Of a stretch of DNA of 64,000 nt, positions 1 to 9,416 are shown one piece after another. Positions within the stretch are counted from its first letter, which is position 1. Each line of letters starts with the position of its first letter. The notes under the pieces are model-generated. The model was not told the DNA's origin and did not search any database. It saw only the letters and a program-made list of their open reading frames with translations. Source of the DNA: Neobacillus rhizosphaerae (GTDB lineage: Bacteria > Bacillota > Bacilli > Bacillales > Cytobacillaceae). The stretch is taken from positions 1-64,000 of the forward strand of contig NZ_CALBWS010000011.1 of assembly GCF_937468385.1 (NCBI RefSeq), in the 5' to 3' direction. The position numbers and the translations under genes are program-made.

Positions 1-215
1 GTTATATTTATAATTTTTATATAAAATATTGAGAGGTGAACTTTTCTTATTATAATAAAGGTAAAAATTTCCCAACATTTTAATGTTGAGCGATTGTTAT
101 CTGACTTAAACTTTTCGCATAAGTTAGTAATTGAATTTTTTAAGTAGTCTGAAAGAAACTGTAAGAAATGTATTTATTATAGTAAAATGGAAAAAAACGA
201 AAGGTAGCTGAAAAT

Positions 216-1436
216 ATGGAATTCGGAGCTCTAATTAAATTCTATCGAACTCAAAGAGGAATTACACAAGCGGAGCTAGCCAGAGGGATTTGCTCGGTCC
301 CTCATTTAAGTAAAATAGAGAACAATTCAAAAGAAGCTAATGAGGAAACGGTTTCCCTTTTACTCGAAAGGCTAGAAATAAGCTTGGAAGAGATGGAAGA
401 GAAAGAAGGGACAATCCAACTTTTATTAAAACAGCTTGCTGAAAAGATAAATTATTACTTGAAAGATAAAGTAGACGAAACATTTCAAAAGCTGCAAGAA
501 ATGGAACATATTATTCCATTTTCAAAATTTATTTATTTATACGAATTAATCAAGTATAGGTATCTATTATTTAAAGGGTTTTATACAGAAGCAGAATCTC
601 AAAAAGATTTATTATTTAAGCAAAGGAAAAATTTTTCCCAACATGAAGAGTATTTATTTTTGTATTCAAATGCTGTACTTTTAACTATGAAGGGGCAGTA
701 TAGAGCGGCGGATGAGATACTTGATGCCATGTATGATGATCCAAGTAATGAAACGGCGAGGGCAGAATTTTATTATTACCGTGCTTTTGTAAAAAGTGCC
801 CTTGAGCAGTCCGGACATGCCATTCATTTTGGCAAATTAGCACTGCAGCTTTACATGAATGAACATAACTTTTTTCGTATTCTTCACACACTGATGCTCT
901 TAGGGATAAACTACACCTCCGCCAACATATATGAAGAAGCAGAAGAATGCTTCGACCATTTGATCCGAAGTGAAGAATTATTAAAACAGGAGAAGCTATT
1001 GCCCCAGATTTATCATAATATGGGCTATTTGCAAAATAAAAAGAAAAATCCAAAGGAAGCCCTAATCTATTATGAAAAGAGTTTGGCCCTGCAGTCAATC
1101 AATCATTCTCATTACCTGGTTACTCTGTATTCCATTGCAGAAATTCAATATGCTCTTCAGGAAAAATCGAAGGCGAGAGAGTATTTTCAAGTCGTAGCTT
1201 CTTTAGCAAAGGATCGAAGGAATAAAAAATATCGCTTGTTAGCAGAATTTTACTTATTTCACATGGTTTCTAGCAATAAAGCATTTAAATATTTAGAAAC
1301 AAAAGTAATACCCTATCTTGAAGATACGAATGAACACCTTAACGACCTTAACCGTTTTTACAAAATGATTTCTGATTTCTATTCACAGCAAGGATTGTAT
1401 TTGGAATCAGTAAATTATTTAAATAAAATTACATGA
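216..1436 (+). CDS. RRNPP-family quorum-sensing regulator (NprR/PlcR-like)
   Basis: Cytosolic DNA-binding regulator of 406 aa. Residues about 6-60 form an XRE-type helix-turn-helix (GALIKFYRTQRGITQAELA...SKIENN); the rest is all-helical and reads as tetratricopeptide-like repeats (for example IYHNMGYLQNKKKNPKEAL), the peptide-binding part of NprR/PlcR/Rgg proteins. Length matches NprR (about 420 aa). An AAAGG sequence lies 11 nt before the ATG. Directly downstream, 12 nt after the stop, is a 46-aa exported peptide gene, the arrangement of nprR-nprX and plcR-papR. The family role, sensing a re-imported oligopeptide, is established; the regulated genes here are unknown. Very sure of the family, less sure which subgroup. 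Confidence 0.85.
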   Translation: MEFGALIKFYRTQRGITQAELARGICSVPHLSKIENNSKEANEETVSLLLERLEISLEEMEEKEGTIQLLLKQLAEKINYYLKDKVDETFQKLQEMEHIIPFSKFIYLYELIKYRYLLFKGFYTEAESQKDLLFKQRKNFSQHEEYLFLYSNAVLLTMKGQYRAADEILDAMYDDPSNETARAEFYYYRAFVKSALEQSGHAIHFGKLALQLYMNEHNFFRILHTLMLLGINYTSANIYEEAEECFDHLIRSEELLKQEKLLPQIYHNMGYLQNKKKNPKEALIYYEKSLALQSINHSHYLVTLYSIAEIQYALQEKSKAREYFQVVASLAKDRRNKKYRLLAEFYLFHMVSSNKAFKYLETKVIPYLEDTNEHLNDLNRFYKMISDFYSQQGLYLESVNYLNKIT

Positions 1437-1448
1437 GGAGGAAATCTA

Positions 1449-1589
1449 ATGAAAAAAGCTGTTGTCCTACTATTTTCACTTTCTTTACTAGTCTTTTTAT
1501 CTCCGTCAAATGTTAAAAGTTCAAAATCATCCGTTCAAGTGGCTCAAACTCCTATTACAGCAGATCATCCAATACTTCCCCCACTTTAA
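1449..1589 (+). CDS. Exported signalling pro-peptide, cognate to the upstream RRNPP receptor
   Basis: A 46-aa ORF starting MKKAVVLLFSLSLLVFLSP, a positively charged N-end plus hydrophobic core typical of a Sec signal peptide, then a Ser/Lys-rich linker and the C-terminus ADHPILPPL. A strong Shine-Dalgarno (GAGGAGG, 1435-1441) overlaps the stop of the receptor gene. Size, position, export signal and hydrophobic C-terminal tail match NprX/PapR-type pro-peptides, in which the last 5-8 residues are the mature signal; by analogy (D)HPILPPL is the candidate. It is followed at once by an intrinsic terminator, so the two genes form one unit. Function is inferred from position and architecture. Confidence 0.75.
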   Translation: MKKAVVLLFSLSLLVFLSPSNVKSSKSSVQVAQTPITADHPILPPL

Positions 1590-1604
1590 TAATATAATAC
1601 CTTT

Positions 1605-1631
1605 CCCCCTGTACATCGGGGGTTTTTTTTT
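1605..1631 (+). terminator. Intrinsic terminator after the receptor-peptide pair
   Basis: CCCCC (1605-1609) pairs with GGGGG (1618-1622) across an 8-nt loop, followed by nine T residues. Confidence 0.85.
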
Positions 1632-1774
1632 GTCTCAAAAGGAACATTCCCAAGAAGAAGTAAATGAGAATGAGTAATAGCCATTATTATGTTCCTTAAT
1701 AGGATAAATCTAGCAAAGAAATGGTATGCTAATAATATGTGTTTTTACTTTGGATAAGGTTTAAGGAGGAAAAT

Positions 1775-2170
1775 ATGAAATCATTTGTTGTTGGTTTTCA
1801 TCAAGAAGATAACGTAGATAGCATGCAGATTCAAAAACTAAATCAAGAGGAATTTGATAAGGCAACGGAAGGTGGCACAAGGCATTTATTTGAACTTGAT
1901 ACAAACATTGGCTTTTTTGTCTTTTTCGATGCAGCTGATATTGATGGAGATCTCTCTTACATGGTCTTGCAATATGAAGAAGACAAGGAAGAACCAATTG
2001 CCTGCTACTCGTTCCAGTTGAAGGACTTTTATGAGTTTATGGCACTTTTCTTAAATGATCTTGAATTCAATGAAGAAACAAACGAAGAGGAAGAAGAATA
2101 CGGACCGATTCATCATTTAGCACACCTTTTGTTTCATATTGTTGAAGAGGGAAAGGAACTTGAGGTGTAA
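1775..2170 (+). CDS. Small acidic protein of unknown function
   Basis: 131 aa, soluble, strongly acidic, with an E-rich run near residue 105 (NEETNEEEEEYGP) and no membrane segment or motif I recognise. The ATG at 1775 is preceded by AAGGAGG with good spacing; an upstream in-frame start at 1739 lacks a ribosome site and would add 12 unconserved-looking residues. It stands alone between the quorum-sensing pair and a convergent drug transporter, with which it shares a bidirectional terminator. I do not recognise the family. Confidence 0.7.
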   Translation: MKSFVVGFHQEDNVDSMQIQKLNQEEFDKATEGGTRHLFELDTNIGFFVFFDAADIDGDLSYMVLQYEEDKEEPIACYSFQLKDFYEFMALFLNDLEFNEETNEEEEEYGPIHHLAHLLFHIVEEGKELEV

Positions 2171-2230
2171 AAAAGCTGTATTTTGTTACTGTTTTCAAAA
2201 AAAGAGGTTTGGATGGGAAGTTTAGAGAAT

Positions 2231-2272
2231 AAAAACAAGCACTTGGGAAATAAACTCCCAAGTGCTTGTTTT
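2231..2272. terminator. Bidirectional intrinsic terminator
   Basis: A 17-bp perfect stem (2232-2248 with 2256-2272; core ACAAGCACTTGGGA) with a 7-nt loop and A/T tracts on both sides. It separates the converging genes ending at 2170 and 2274. Confidence 0.85.
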
Positions 2273-2273
2273 A

Positions 2274-3779
2274 TTAACCTTTTGCTTTAGTTACTTCCAC
2301 CCTGGCTTTTCCCATAAAGAATATCGTAACTGCTGCTAGAGCAATCGGAATTAAAGCTAGCATAAAGGTATGTGTAATCGAATCCGACATGGCATGGACA
2401 ATTTTAGATAAAATGAAATCCGGAATCTTCGCACGCTCACTTGCCTGGAAAATCTCACGCGGATCGCCCATTTTAAAATTCCCTGCACCCTGCATGCCTG
2501 CAAATGCTTCCTTCAATTTGTCCTTAAATACATTGCCCTGAATGGAACCGAATATCGTTACACCTAGTGTCATCCCAAACGAACGAAGGAAGGAGTTGGT
2601 AGAGTTTGCTGTTCCTCGATATTGTGGCTCCAAATTATGAATTGACGCAGTCGGCAATAAAGAGAAGGAAAAGCCTACCCCGAAGCCGACGAGAATCATA
2701 TAAAGCGTTAATAGCCAGCGAGCTGTATCAACCGTCATACCACCAAGGAAAAACATCCCCATTACGTAGGAAACAATCGAAATAAACATCAGGCTACGAT
2801 ACGAAGTCTTGGTTAAGAAAATACCCCCAACCGAACTTCCTGCGACAGAACCCAACATCATTGGTGTCAAAATCAAGCCGGCATTCTTGGCGGTGCCACC
2901 ATATACACCTTGGACAAAAATGGGAATAAACACGGTTAAAATAATAAATGTACCACCATATAGAAAAGCTAAAATTTGTGAAGTAGCAAACAGCCTTCTT
3001 TTAAATAGCCAAAGGGGTAAAATAGGTTCTTCTGCTTTTATTTCAGCAATGAAGAAGGCAATAAAAAAGACTAAGAAGCTTGCAAATAAGCAAATGATTG
3101 GAATGGAATTCCAATCGTATTCTTTACCACCCAGTTCGAGAGCAAACATTAAACTTACAACAGAAATGACAAGCGTAATAGCTCCGAGCCAGTCAATTTT
3201 TTGCTTGGAGTGGCTTAGCGATTCATGATAATAGCGTACAATTAATAGTAGTGAAACGATTCCAATCGGAACATTAACATAGAAAATCCAATGCCAGCTG
3301 ATATAATCAGTAATGTAGGCACCTAGTAACGGTCCTAATACGCTGGATGCGCCGAATACTGCTCCAAGTAAGCCAGTCATCTTTCCACGGTTTTCCGGAG
3401 GGAAAATATCAAAAACGATCGTAAAGGCAATCGGCATGAGGGCTCCGCCACCAATCCCTTGAATCGCCCTGAAAATACTTAGCTGTACAATAGTTTGGGC
3501 AATCCCACAAAGGGCAGACCCAACAAGGAATACGACTAATCCAAAAATAAAAAAGCGTTTCCGACCATACATATCGGATAGCTTACCGAAAATGGGCATT
3601 CCGGCCATAACGGCTACCATATAGGCCGATGTTACCCAAATAAACTTGTCAAAGCCACCAAGATCAGAAACGATAGTTCCCATCGCTGTTGCGACAATAG
3701 TATTATCCATGGCCGACATTAATATGGCCAATAGTATGCCAGTAACAACGAGCTTAAGATTATTGTCTTTTTTGATCAT
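2274..3779 (-). CDS. MFS drug exporter, DHA2 family (14-TM, EmrB/QacA-like)
   Basis: 501-aa integral membrane protein. Features of the DHA2 family are visible: motif D1/A in the first half (MSAMDNTIVATAMGTIVSDLGG; GKLSDMYGRKRFF), the long PIAFTIVFDIFPPENRGKMTGLLGA segment, and the antiporter motif C-like GLLGAVFGASSVLGPLLGAYI; hydrophobicity supports about 14 helices. It should export a hydrophobic or cationic compound in exchange for protons; the substrate cannot be read from sequence. It is monocistronic, has no adjacent regulator, and has a good sigma-A promoter about 100 bp upstream. The ATG follows an AAGGAG site. Confidence 0.85.
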   Translation of the reverse strand: MIKKDNNLKLVVTGILLAILMSAMDNTIVATAMGTIVSDLGGFDKFIWVTSAYMVAVMAGMPIFGKLSDMYGRKRFFIFGLVVFLVGSALCGIAQTIVQLSIFRAIQGIGGGALMPIAFTIVFDIFPPENRGKMTGLLGAVFGASSVLGPLLGAYITDYISWHWIFYVNVPIGIVSLLLIVRYYHESLSHSKQKIDWLGAITLVISVVSLMFALELGGKEYDWNSIPIICLFASFLVFFIAFFIAEIKAEEPILPLWLFKRRLFATSQILAFLYGGTFIILTVFIPIFVQGVYGGTAKNAGLILTPMMLGSVAGSSVGGIFLTKTSYRSLMFISIVSYVMGMFFLGGMTVDTARWLLTLYMILVGFGVGFSFSLLPTASIHNLEPQYRGTANSTNSFLRSFGMTLGVTIFGSIQGNVFKDKLKEAFAGMQGAGNFKMGDPREIFQASERAKIPDFILSKIVHAMSDSITHTFMLALIPIALAAVTIFFMGKARVEVTKAKG

Positions 3780-3880
3780 AAAATTTCTCCTTAGTAGAGA
3801 CTGTAATGATAGTACTGTCTTAAAGTAACTCGTTAAGTCCTCCTACATTTATTTTCTACATATATTCAGGTCGATAATCA

Positions 3881-3909
3881 ATTTTAAAAGGAAGGTGAAA
3901 CCTTGTCAA
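3881..3909 (-). promoter_or_regulatory. Sigma-A promoter for the DHA2 exporter
   Basis: On the minus strand TTGACA (3909-3904), 17-bp spacer, TAAAAT (3886-3881). It leaves an untranslated leader of about 95 nt before the start at 3779. The leader has no obvious aptamer. Confidence 0.6.
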
Positions 3910-3931
3910 TAAATAGTTTAAAGCAAAGAAA

Positions 3932-3953
3932 AGAGACTCTTTTAGGAGTCCCT
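3932..3953 (-). terminator. Intrinsic terminator of the FAD oxidoreductase gene
   Basis: Minus-strand hairpin AGGGACTC-loop-GAGTCTCT with one mismatch, followed by a T-rich run (TTTTCTTT). Confidence 0.65.
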
Positions 3954-3982
3954 TCCATAAATTAATAATAGCAAATTTCTTT

Positions 3983-4546
3983 TTAGGCTTTCAAAATATC
4001 ATGGTCAACGTAGCGCTCGCCGTTCATTACACTTAGAAGATTGATGGCTACTTTTGCACCATCACCAGCGGTAACAATGGTATGTACACTCATACCAGCC
4101 ACTGTTCCAGCGGCCCAAATTCCTTCTATATTCGTTTTTCCAGCAGCATCAACGTCAAGAATGGTCTTAACCCTTGGCTCTGTACCAGGTTTTGTTGCTA
4201 AACCGACTTTTTCAGCAAGGTCTACAAAGAATCCAGTGGCAACGATTACATGTTTTGCTTCGTATTCACCTTCTTCAGCTTCTACTTTAAAACCGCCTTC
4301 GACTTGACTAATATTTGTAACCGTTGCTTGGACAATTTCAGCACCAAATTTACTTGCTTGTTGCTTACCAATCTCAACAAGGTTAGGTCCAGAGATTTCC
4401 AATACACCATAATGGTTCTCCACCCATGCCCGTTTTGTAACGGTTTTGTCATTATCAAGGACCAAAGTTTTCTTTCCTGCTTTTGCAGTGAATAAAGCAG
4501 CACTAGCACCAGCTGGTCCTGCACCAATAACTACAACATCAAACAT
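3983..4546 (-). CDS. Half-size FAD-dependent oxidoreductase, thioredoxin-reductase-like
   Basis: 187 aa. The N-terminus carries the dinucleotide-binding fingerprint VVVIGAGPAGASAALF and the C-terminus the second FAD motif GIWAAGTVAGMSVHTIVTAGDG, both as in thioredoxin reductases. The central NAD(P)H domain and the CxxC redox pair of true TrxB are missing, so it is the compact FAD-only relative common in Bacillus; the electron partner is unknown. The start at 4546 (MFDVV) is chosen because GGAGG lies 7 nt upstream; an ATG two codons earlier is too close to it. It is divergent from the peptide transporter operon. Confidence 0.75.
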   Translation of the reverse strand: MFDVVVIGAGPAGASAALFTAKAGKKTLVLDNDKTVTKRAWVENHYGVLEISGPNLVEIGKQQASKFGAEIVQATVTNISQVEGGFKVEAEEGEYEAKHVIVATGFFVDLAEKVGLATKPGTEPRVKTILDVDAAGKTNIEGIWAAGTVAGMSVHTIVTAGDGAKVAINLLSVMNGERYVDHDILKA

Positions 4547-4832
4547 ATCCATACCTCCAATTGATAAATTTTTTATCACCTTATACAAAAAAAGCTTAGC
4601 TCAATTAGTAACAATTGTAAAAGAAACTGCTTACACTTTTAGGAGTAACCTTCCACTAAAAAATCAGTACTTAAATTATTTAAAATTAACAGTTTTTTTT
4701 ATTTACTAAGATTGCATTATCATGTAGAATAGACCAAGTAAAACATATAAGAATAGTAGGGATTATTTGTTTGAAAAATGAAACTATTATTCTTTTGTTT
4801 TGTATAAGAATGACAACTTAGGAGGAAAAACA

Positions 4833-6419
4833 ATGGGGCGTAAAAATGTAAACATCCTTGTTGCGATGTTACTAAGTATTTTTCTAGTACTAGCAGCCTG
4901 CTCTTCAAATACGAAGGATAATGCTAACACGAAAAATACGAGTGAAGGCACAAATAAACCGGATACATTTGTTTATGGAATTGACGGGGATCCTGGAAAC
5001 GCGGTAAACGTGATCACAACAGGTGACCGCTATGGTTTAATGGAAATCAAAGCTCTATATTCTCCATTATATATGTATAACGGAAAAGACAATGTGAAGT
5101 ACTTTTTAGCGGAAAGCATGACACCGTCAGCTGATTTCTTAACATATACAGCTAAATTAAGAAAAGACGTTAAGTGGCATGATGGACAGCCGTTTACAGC
5201 GGATGATGTCGTGTTCACATATGATGAAATGTTAAAAGAAGCAAACGGCGGCTGGGCGAGAAGCCAGCTTATTTTTAACAATAAGCCTGTAAAAGTTGAA
5301 AAAGTGGATGACTATACCGTTAAATTCGTTCTACCAGAAGTAAGTATGGGTGCATTTGAAGCATTTGGAAACATTTTCATCATGCCTAAACATATTTACC
5401 AAGGTGAAACGAACATTGCTAATAGCCCTAAAAATGCTACTCCTGTTGGGACGGGACCATACAAGTTCAAAGAGTATAAAGCAGGGGAAAGCGTTACGTT
5501 TGAAAAGAACGATGATTATTTCTTAGGAGCTCCTAAAATTTCTAAAGTCGTTTACCGTATTATTATGGATGCAAATACGGCAACATTGGCTCTGCAAAAA
5601 GGGGAAATCAATTCATTGGCCATCCAGCCTGCAGACACAAGTAAATTTAATAACAGCTCTAACGTAACCCTTAAGCCTTATGATGAAGGACGTATTGGTT
5701 ATTTAGCCTTTAATTTAGGTTCTAAGACCGTTCAATCGAAAGAACTACGTCAAGCGATTGCATTTGGTTTGAATCGTCAAGAAATTAATACAGCAAGCTA
5801 TGTATCAAGTGATTTTTCTCAGCCTGCTTATTCATTCTTACCGAAAAAAGCAACTTATTTCACTGATGACGTAGAAAAATATAAATTTGATAAGAAAAAA
5901 GCGAAGGATCTTTTAGCGAAGTCTGGTGTAACAGCTCCGAAATTAAAGCTTGCCTTTATTGCAAATAATCCAATTCAGCAAAAACAAGCGGCGGTAATTC
6001 AGCAAGACTTACAAGCTGTCGGCATTAATGTAGAACTAGTTGGAATGGATGCAACTGCATTAAGCAAAAAGTTGCAAAGCGTTCAGTCTGACTTTGATAT
6101 GTATCTTAGTGGATACATCATGGGGATTGACCCAGATACATTTAATTCCTTGTTTGTAACAAATGGTGAGGCAAACTATATGCATTACAGTAATGCGAAA
6201 GTCGACGAGTTATTTAATCAAGGGCGTGTCGAGAAAGATGACGCAAAACGTAAAGCTATTTATGAAGAAATTCAAAAAATTATTGCTGATGACGCTGCCT
6301 TCTATCCATTAACAGAAAACAAACGTATCCTTGCGATTGATTCAAGAATTAAAGGAATTGATGAAGCTACGTTAGTACCAGTTTATACATTCGAGGATAT
6401 GTCGAAGCTATCATATTAA
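4833..6419 (+). CDS. Peptide ABC transporter substrate-binding lipoprotein (OppA/DppA family)
   Basis: 528 aa, family 5 extracellular solute-binding protein. It has a lipoprotein signal with lipobox LAAC (Cys 23) followed by a Ser/Asn/Thr-rich linker. Family-typical blocks are WHDGQPFTADDVVFTYDEML and VGTGPYKFKEYKAGESVTFEKNDDYF. It binds oligopeptides outside the membrane and hands them to the permeases encoded next. Start at 4833 is set by AGGAGG 9 nt upstream; an earlier in-frame ATG at 4800 lacks a site. A hairpin between this gene and the permeases probably keeps its expression higher than theirs. Ligand class (dipeptide, oligopeptide or nickel chelate) is not settled. Confidence 0.88.
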   Translation: MGRKNVNILVAMLLSIFLVLAACSSNTKDNANTKNTSEGTNKPDTFVYGIDGDPGNAVNVITTGDRYGLMEIKALYSPLYMYNGKDNVKYFLAESMTPSADFLTYTAKLRKDVKWHDGQPFTADDVVFTYDEMLKEANGGWARSQLIFNNKPVKVEKVDDYTVKFVLPEVSMGAFEAFGNIFIMPKHIYQGETNIANSPKNATPVGTGPYKFKEYKAGESVTFEKNDDYFLGAPKISKVVYRIIMDANTATLALQKGEINSLAIQPADTSKFNNSSNVTLKPYDEGRIGYLAFNLGSKTVQSKELRQAIAFGLNRQEINTASYVSSDFSQPAYSFLPKKATYFTDDVEKYKFDKKKAKDLLAKSGVTAPKLKLAFIANNPIQQKQAAVIQQDLQAVGINVELVGMDATALSKKLQSVQSDFDMYLSGYIMGIDPDTFNSLFVTNGEANYMHYSNAKVDELFNQGRVEKDDAKRKAIYEEIQKIIADDAAFYPLTENKRILAIDSRIKGIDEATLVPVYTFEDMSKLSY

Positions 6420-6436
6420 AAATTGAACATTAGTAG

Positions 6437-6470
6437 ATAAAGATAAACAGTTAAGCTGTTTATCTTTATT
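6437..6470 (+). terminator. Hairpin between binding protein and permease genes (partial terminator)
   Basis: 12-bp perfect stem AAAGATAAACAG / CTGTTTATCTTT (6439-6450, 6456-6467) with a 5-nt loop, followed by the T-rich ATTTATTA. Lying inside an otherwise co-directional operon, it probably acts as a partial terminator or mRNA stabiliser giving excess binding protein. Confidence 0.55.
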
Positions 6471-6579
6471 TATTACTTAAAGAAGATATAAAATGATAAA
6501 TGGGTGTCAATAAGTCTCATTTATTAGATTGTAGATTTACTGTGCTTAAATATCGGGGAAATAAGGAGTGGGATCATTC

Positions 6580-7536
6580 TTGTTAAAGTATATTTTTAAA
6601 AGGATAATGGGGGCAATTCCGTTGCTTATCATTATTTCGATTATTTGCTTTGGTCTTATCCAACTTGCTCCATATGATGCAGTGGATGCCATGACCACTC
6701 CGAATATGTCGGAGAAAACAATTGAGCTAATTAAAGCTAGATATGGGTTAGATCAGCCTGCTTACATGCAGTATTTTTATTGGATAAAAGGGATTTTGAG
6801 TGGTGAATGGGGCTATTCGATCGTGACCCATGAAAGTATCTCCCATAATCTTTCCACTCGTATTCCGAATACGATTCTGCTTGTTGTACCAGCCTACATT
6901 CTTGCATTAATCCTTTCTATTATTCTCGGGCTGTTCTCAGGAGCGAAAAAGGGGAAACTGGTCGATAAAATCATTGATGGATATAGTTCATTTGGGATTG
7001 CGATTCCAAGCTTTTGGCTGGCCATGATCCTCGTGTTTATTTTTGGATACAGCTTGAATTTGTTTCCGATTCTAGGGATGCACACAATCGGGAGTGAAGG
7101 CTCATTTCCGGACCTCCTCAGCCATATTGTGCTTCCTTGTACCGTATTAACATTATCTTTCTTACCAGAACTCGTTCGCTATGTTCGATCATCAACAATC
7201 GGACAACTTTCGGAGGATTATGTTATGGTCCAACAAGCATATGGTGCAGGAGCTACTAGTATTTTATTTAGGCATGTCCTTCGAAATGTGCTGCTTCCAA
7301 TTATTACGATTGTCGGGATGAGCCTGCCAATGCTAGTAACGGGTGCAGTGGTAACAGAAACTGTGTTTGGCTGGCCGGGTATTGGAACTTATTTTGTGAC
7401 CGCAATTCGTGGGTTTGACTATCCAATCGTTATGGCAATCATGCTGCTTTCATCAAGTCTTGTGATTATTGGCAATCTTGTTTCTGATATTTTGTATAGT
7501 ATCGTAGACCCAAGAATTAAGGGAATGGGGGAATAA
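6580..7536 (+). CDS. Peptide ABC transporter permease (DppB/OppB)
   Basis: 318 aa with six predicted membrane helices; N-terminus MLKYIFKRIMGAIPLLI is the classic OppB/DppB start. The EAA loop is visible (EDYVMVQQAYGAGATSILFRHVLRNVLLP), which docks on the ATPase subunits. I place the start at TTG 6580, 11 nt after AAGGAG; the in-frame GTG at 6568 overlaps the ribosome site itself. It forms the channel with the next permease. Confidence 0.88.
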   Translation: MLKYIFKRIMGAIPLLIIISIICFGLIQLAPYDAVDAMTTPNMSEKTIELIKARYGLDQPAYMQYFYWIKGILSGEWGYSIVTHESISHNLSTRIPNTILLVVPAYILALILSIILGLFSGAKKGKLVDKIIDGYSSFGIAIPSFWLAMILVFIFGYSLNLFPILGMHTIGSEGSFPDLLSHIVLPCTVLTLSFLPELVRYVRSSTIGQLSEDYVMVQQAYGAGATSILFRHVLRNVLLPIITIVGMSLPMLVTGAVVTETVFGWPGIGTYFVTAIRGFDYPIVMAIMLLSSSLVIIGNLVSDILYSIVDPRIKGMGE

Positions 7537-7538
7537 AG

Positions 7539-8393
7539 GTGGCCGTAAAGGAAAATAGAAAAATACACAAATTCAAAACTGAACTTAAACGCAATAAAAC
7601 GGCTGCTTTCGCATTAGGCTTCCTAGTATTGATTATTTTGGTATCAGTCTTTGCCTTTTTATCGCCCTATCCTCCTAATAAAGTGGATGTCATGAATGTT
7701 CTTCAACAGCCAAACTCAAAACACTTGTTTGGGACTGATGAACTAGGAAGAGATTATTTTACAAGAGCAATTTACGGTGGGAGAATTTCGTTAACCGTTG
7801 GGATTTTAGCGATGCTCATTTCTACAAGTATCGGAGTGTTAGTTGGAACCGTGAGTGGATACTTCGGTGGACGTATTGACAGCATTCTAATGAGATTTGT
7901 TGATGTGATTTCCTCCATTCCATGGATGATTCTTGTGACAGTGGTTAGTATTTATCTTACCCCTGGTTTAAAAGCTATTATTCTAGTAATTGGCTTGTTT
8001 ACGTGGATGAGTACGGCTAGGCTAGTTCGTGCTGAAACCCTTTCAATTAAAGAAAGAGAATATGTTTTATATGCAAAATCTTCTGGTCAATCGATTAGAA
8101 AAGTGATCTGGAAGCATATCATTCCAGCAGTTTTGCCAACCTTCATCGTCGCTTCAACTGTAAGTATTGCCAATGCGATTATTATGGAATCGACACTAAG
8201 CTTTCTAGGACTTGGTATCCAGCAGCCATTATCATCTTGGGGAAGCATGCTCCAAAATGCACAAGGGAGCCTAGGGAATGCTCCATATATGGCGATATTG
8301 CCGGGACTTCTTATTGTATTTACTGTGTATTCTTTTAATAAAATGGGTGATGTCCTTAGGGCAGTTGTCGAGCCGAAGACGAGTGGAAAATAA
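7539..8393 (+). CDS. Peptide ABC transporter permease (DppC/OppC)
   Basis: 284 aa. Shows the OppC N-terminal pattern (ELKRNKTAAFALGFLVLIILVSVFAFLSPYPPN, then HLFGTDELGRDYFTR) and an EAA loop (YVLYAKSSGQSIRKVIWKHIIPAVLP). GTG start 2 nt after the stop of the previous permease, so probably translationally coupled. Partner of the DppB-like subunit. Confidence 0.88.
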   Translation: MAVKENRKIHKFKTELKRNKTAAFALGFLVLIILVSVFAFLSPYPPNKVDVMNVLQQPNSKHLFGTDELGRDYFTRAIYGGRISLTVGILAMLISTSIGVLVGTVSGYFGGRIDSILMRFVDVISSIPWMILVTVVSIYLTPGLKAIILVIGLFTWMSTARLVRAETLSIKEREYVLYAKSSGQSIRKVIWKHIIPAVLPTFIVASTVSIANAIIMESTLSFLGLGIQQPLSSWGSMLQNAQGSLGNAPYMAILPGLLIVFTVYSFNKMGDVLRAVVEPKTSGK

Positions 8394-8411
8394 GGAGGAG
8401 GTTCGAATCAT

Positions 8412-9416
8412 ATGGAAAACAACAGGAGAGAAAAAAATGTTTTATTAGACGTAAAGAACCTCCGTACCGCCTTTTATAACGGAGACTCAAAAATGGAAGT
8501 GGTCCGTGGAATTGATTTTACTGTTCAAAAGGGTGAAATTCTAGGGATTGTTGGTGAATCTGGAAGTGGAAAAAGTGTAATGGTGAAGTCCATTCTTGGT
8601 ATTATTCCGAACAATGCTAAAGTAGATGCTGGTGAAATTGTCTTGGATGGAGAGCACCTAGAGAGCTTATCGAAAAAAGAAAAAAGGGCGATTAGAGGCC
8701 GCGAAATCGCGATGATTTTTCAAGATCCGATGACTGCCCTGAATCCGTTAAAAAAAGCTGGCGATCATCTTGTTGAGTTATTAGTAAGAGTAAGAGGGAT
8801 GAAAAAGAAGGAAGCAATAAATGAAGCTATTGAACTGTTGAGAATGGTCGGCATACCCTCGCCTGAAACAAGAGTGAATCAATATCCACATGAATTTAGT
8901 GGAGGGATGAGACAAAGGGTCTTAATTGCCATGGCATTAGCCTGCAATCCAAAGCTGTTAATTGCCGATGAACCAACAACAGCACTTGATGTAACCATCC
9001 AAGCTCAAATTCTGGAATTATTAAAAAAACTGCAAAAAGAAAACGATATGTCCGTTGTCTTAATTACTCATGACTTAGGTGTTGTCGCAACGATTTGCAG
9101 TCGGATTTTAGTGATGTATGCAGGAAGGGTAATGGAAGAGGGAATGGCTCATGAAATCTTTTATTCTCCTAAACATCCGTATACGAAGGCCTTATTGAAT
9201 TCGATCCCACGGGTCGATGGGGAAAAAACAAGATTAAAACCGATTAAGGGGTCAGCCCCATCGCTTCAAACTATTTCTAGCGGATGCCCGTTTGCTGATC
9301 GCTGTGAATTTGCATTTGATAAATGTTTCAAAGAGACCCCAGAATACCAAAGCTTCTCATCGACGCAAAAATCTATGTGTTTTCTAGCTGGGGAAGGAGC
9401 GAAGGTAGATGACTGA
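8412..9416 (+). CDS. Peptide ABC transporter ATPase (DppD/OppD)
   Basis: 334 aa ABC ATPase. Walker [10 protein letters not shown]-loop [10 protein letters not shown], signature FSGGMRQRV, Walker [13 protein letters not shown] and H-loop ITHDLG are all present. The C-terminal oligopeptide extension has the expected cysteine set ([16 protein letters not shown]...SMCFLA), which in this family can bind an Fe-S cluster. Start ATG follows AAGGAGGAGG. The last 8 nt overlap the next gene. Confidence 0.9.
   Translation: MENNRREKNVLLDVKNLRTAFYNGDSKMEVVRGIDFTVQKGEILGIVGESGSGKSVMVKSILGIIPNNAKVDAGEIVLDGEHLESLSKKEKRAIRGREIAMIFQDPMTALNPLKKAGDHLVELLVRVRGMKKKEAINEAIELLRMVGIPSPETRVNQYPHEFSGGMRQRVLIAMALACNPKLLIADEPTTALDVTIQAQILELLKKLQKENDMSVVLITHDLGVVATICSRILVMYAGRVMEEGMAHEIFYSPKHPYTKALLNSIPRVDGEKTRLKPIKGSAPSLQTISSGCPFADRCEFAFDKCFKETPEYQSFSSTQKSMCFLAGEGAKVDD

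Noticed and set aside
685..1098. Antisense ORF of 137 codons opposite the RRNPP receptor
   Set aside because: Shadow of a real gene; no ribosome site or domain.
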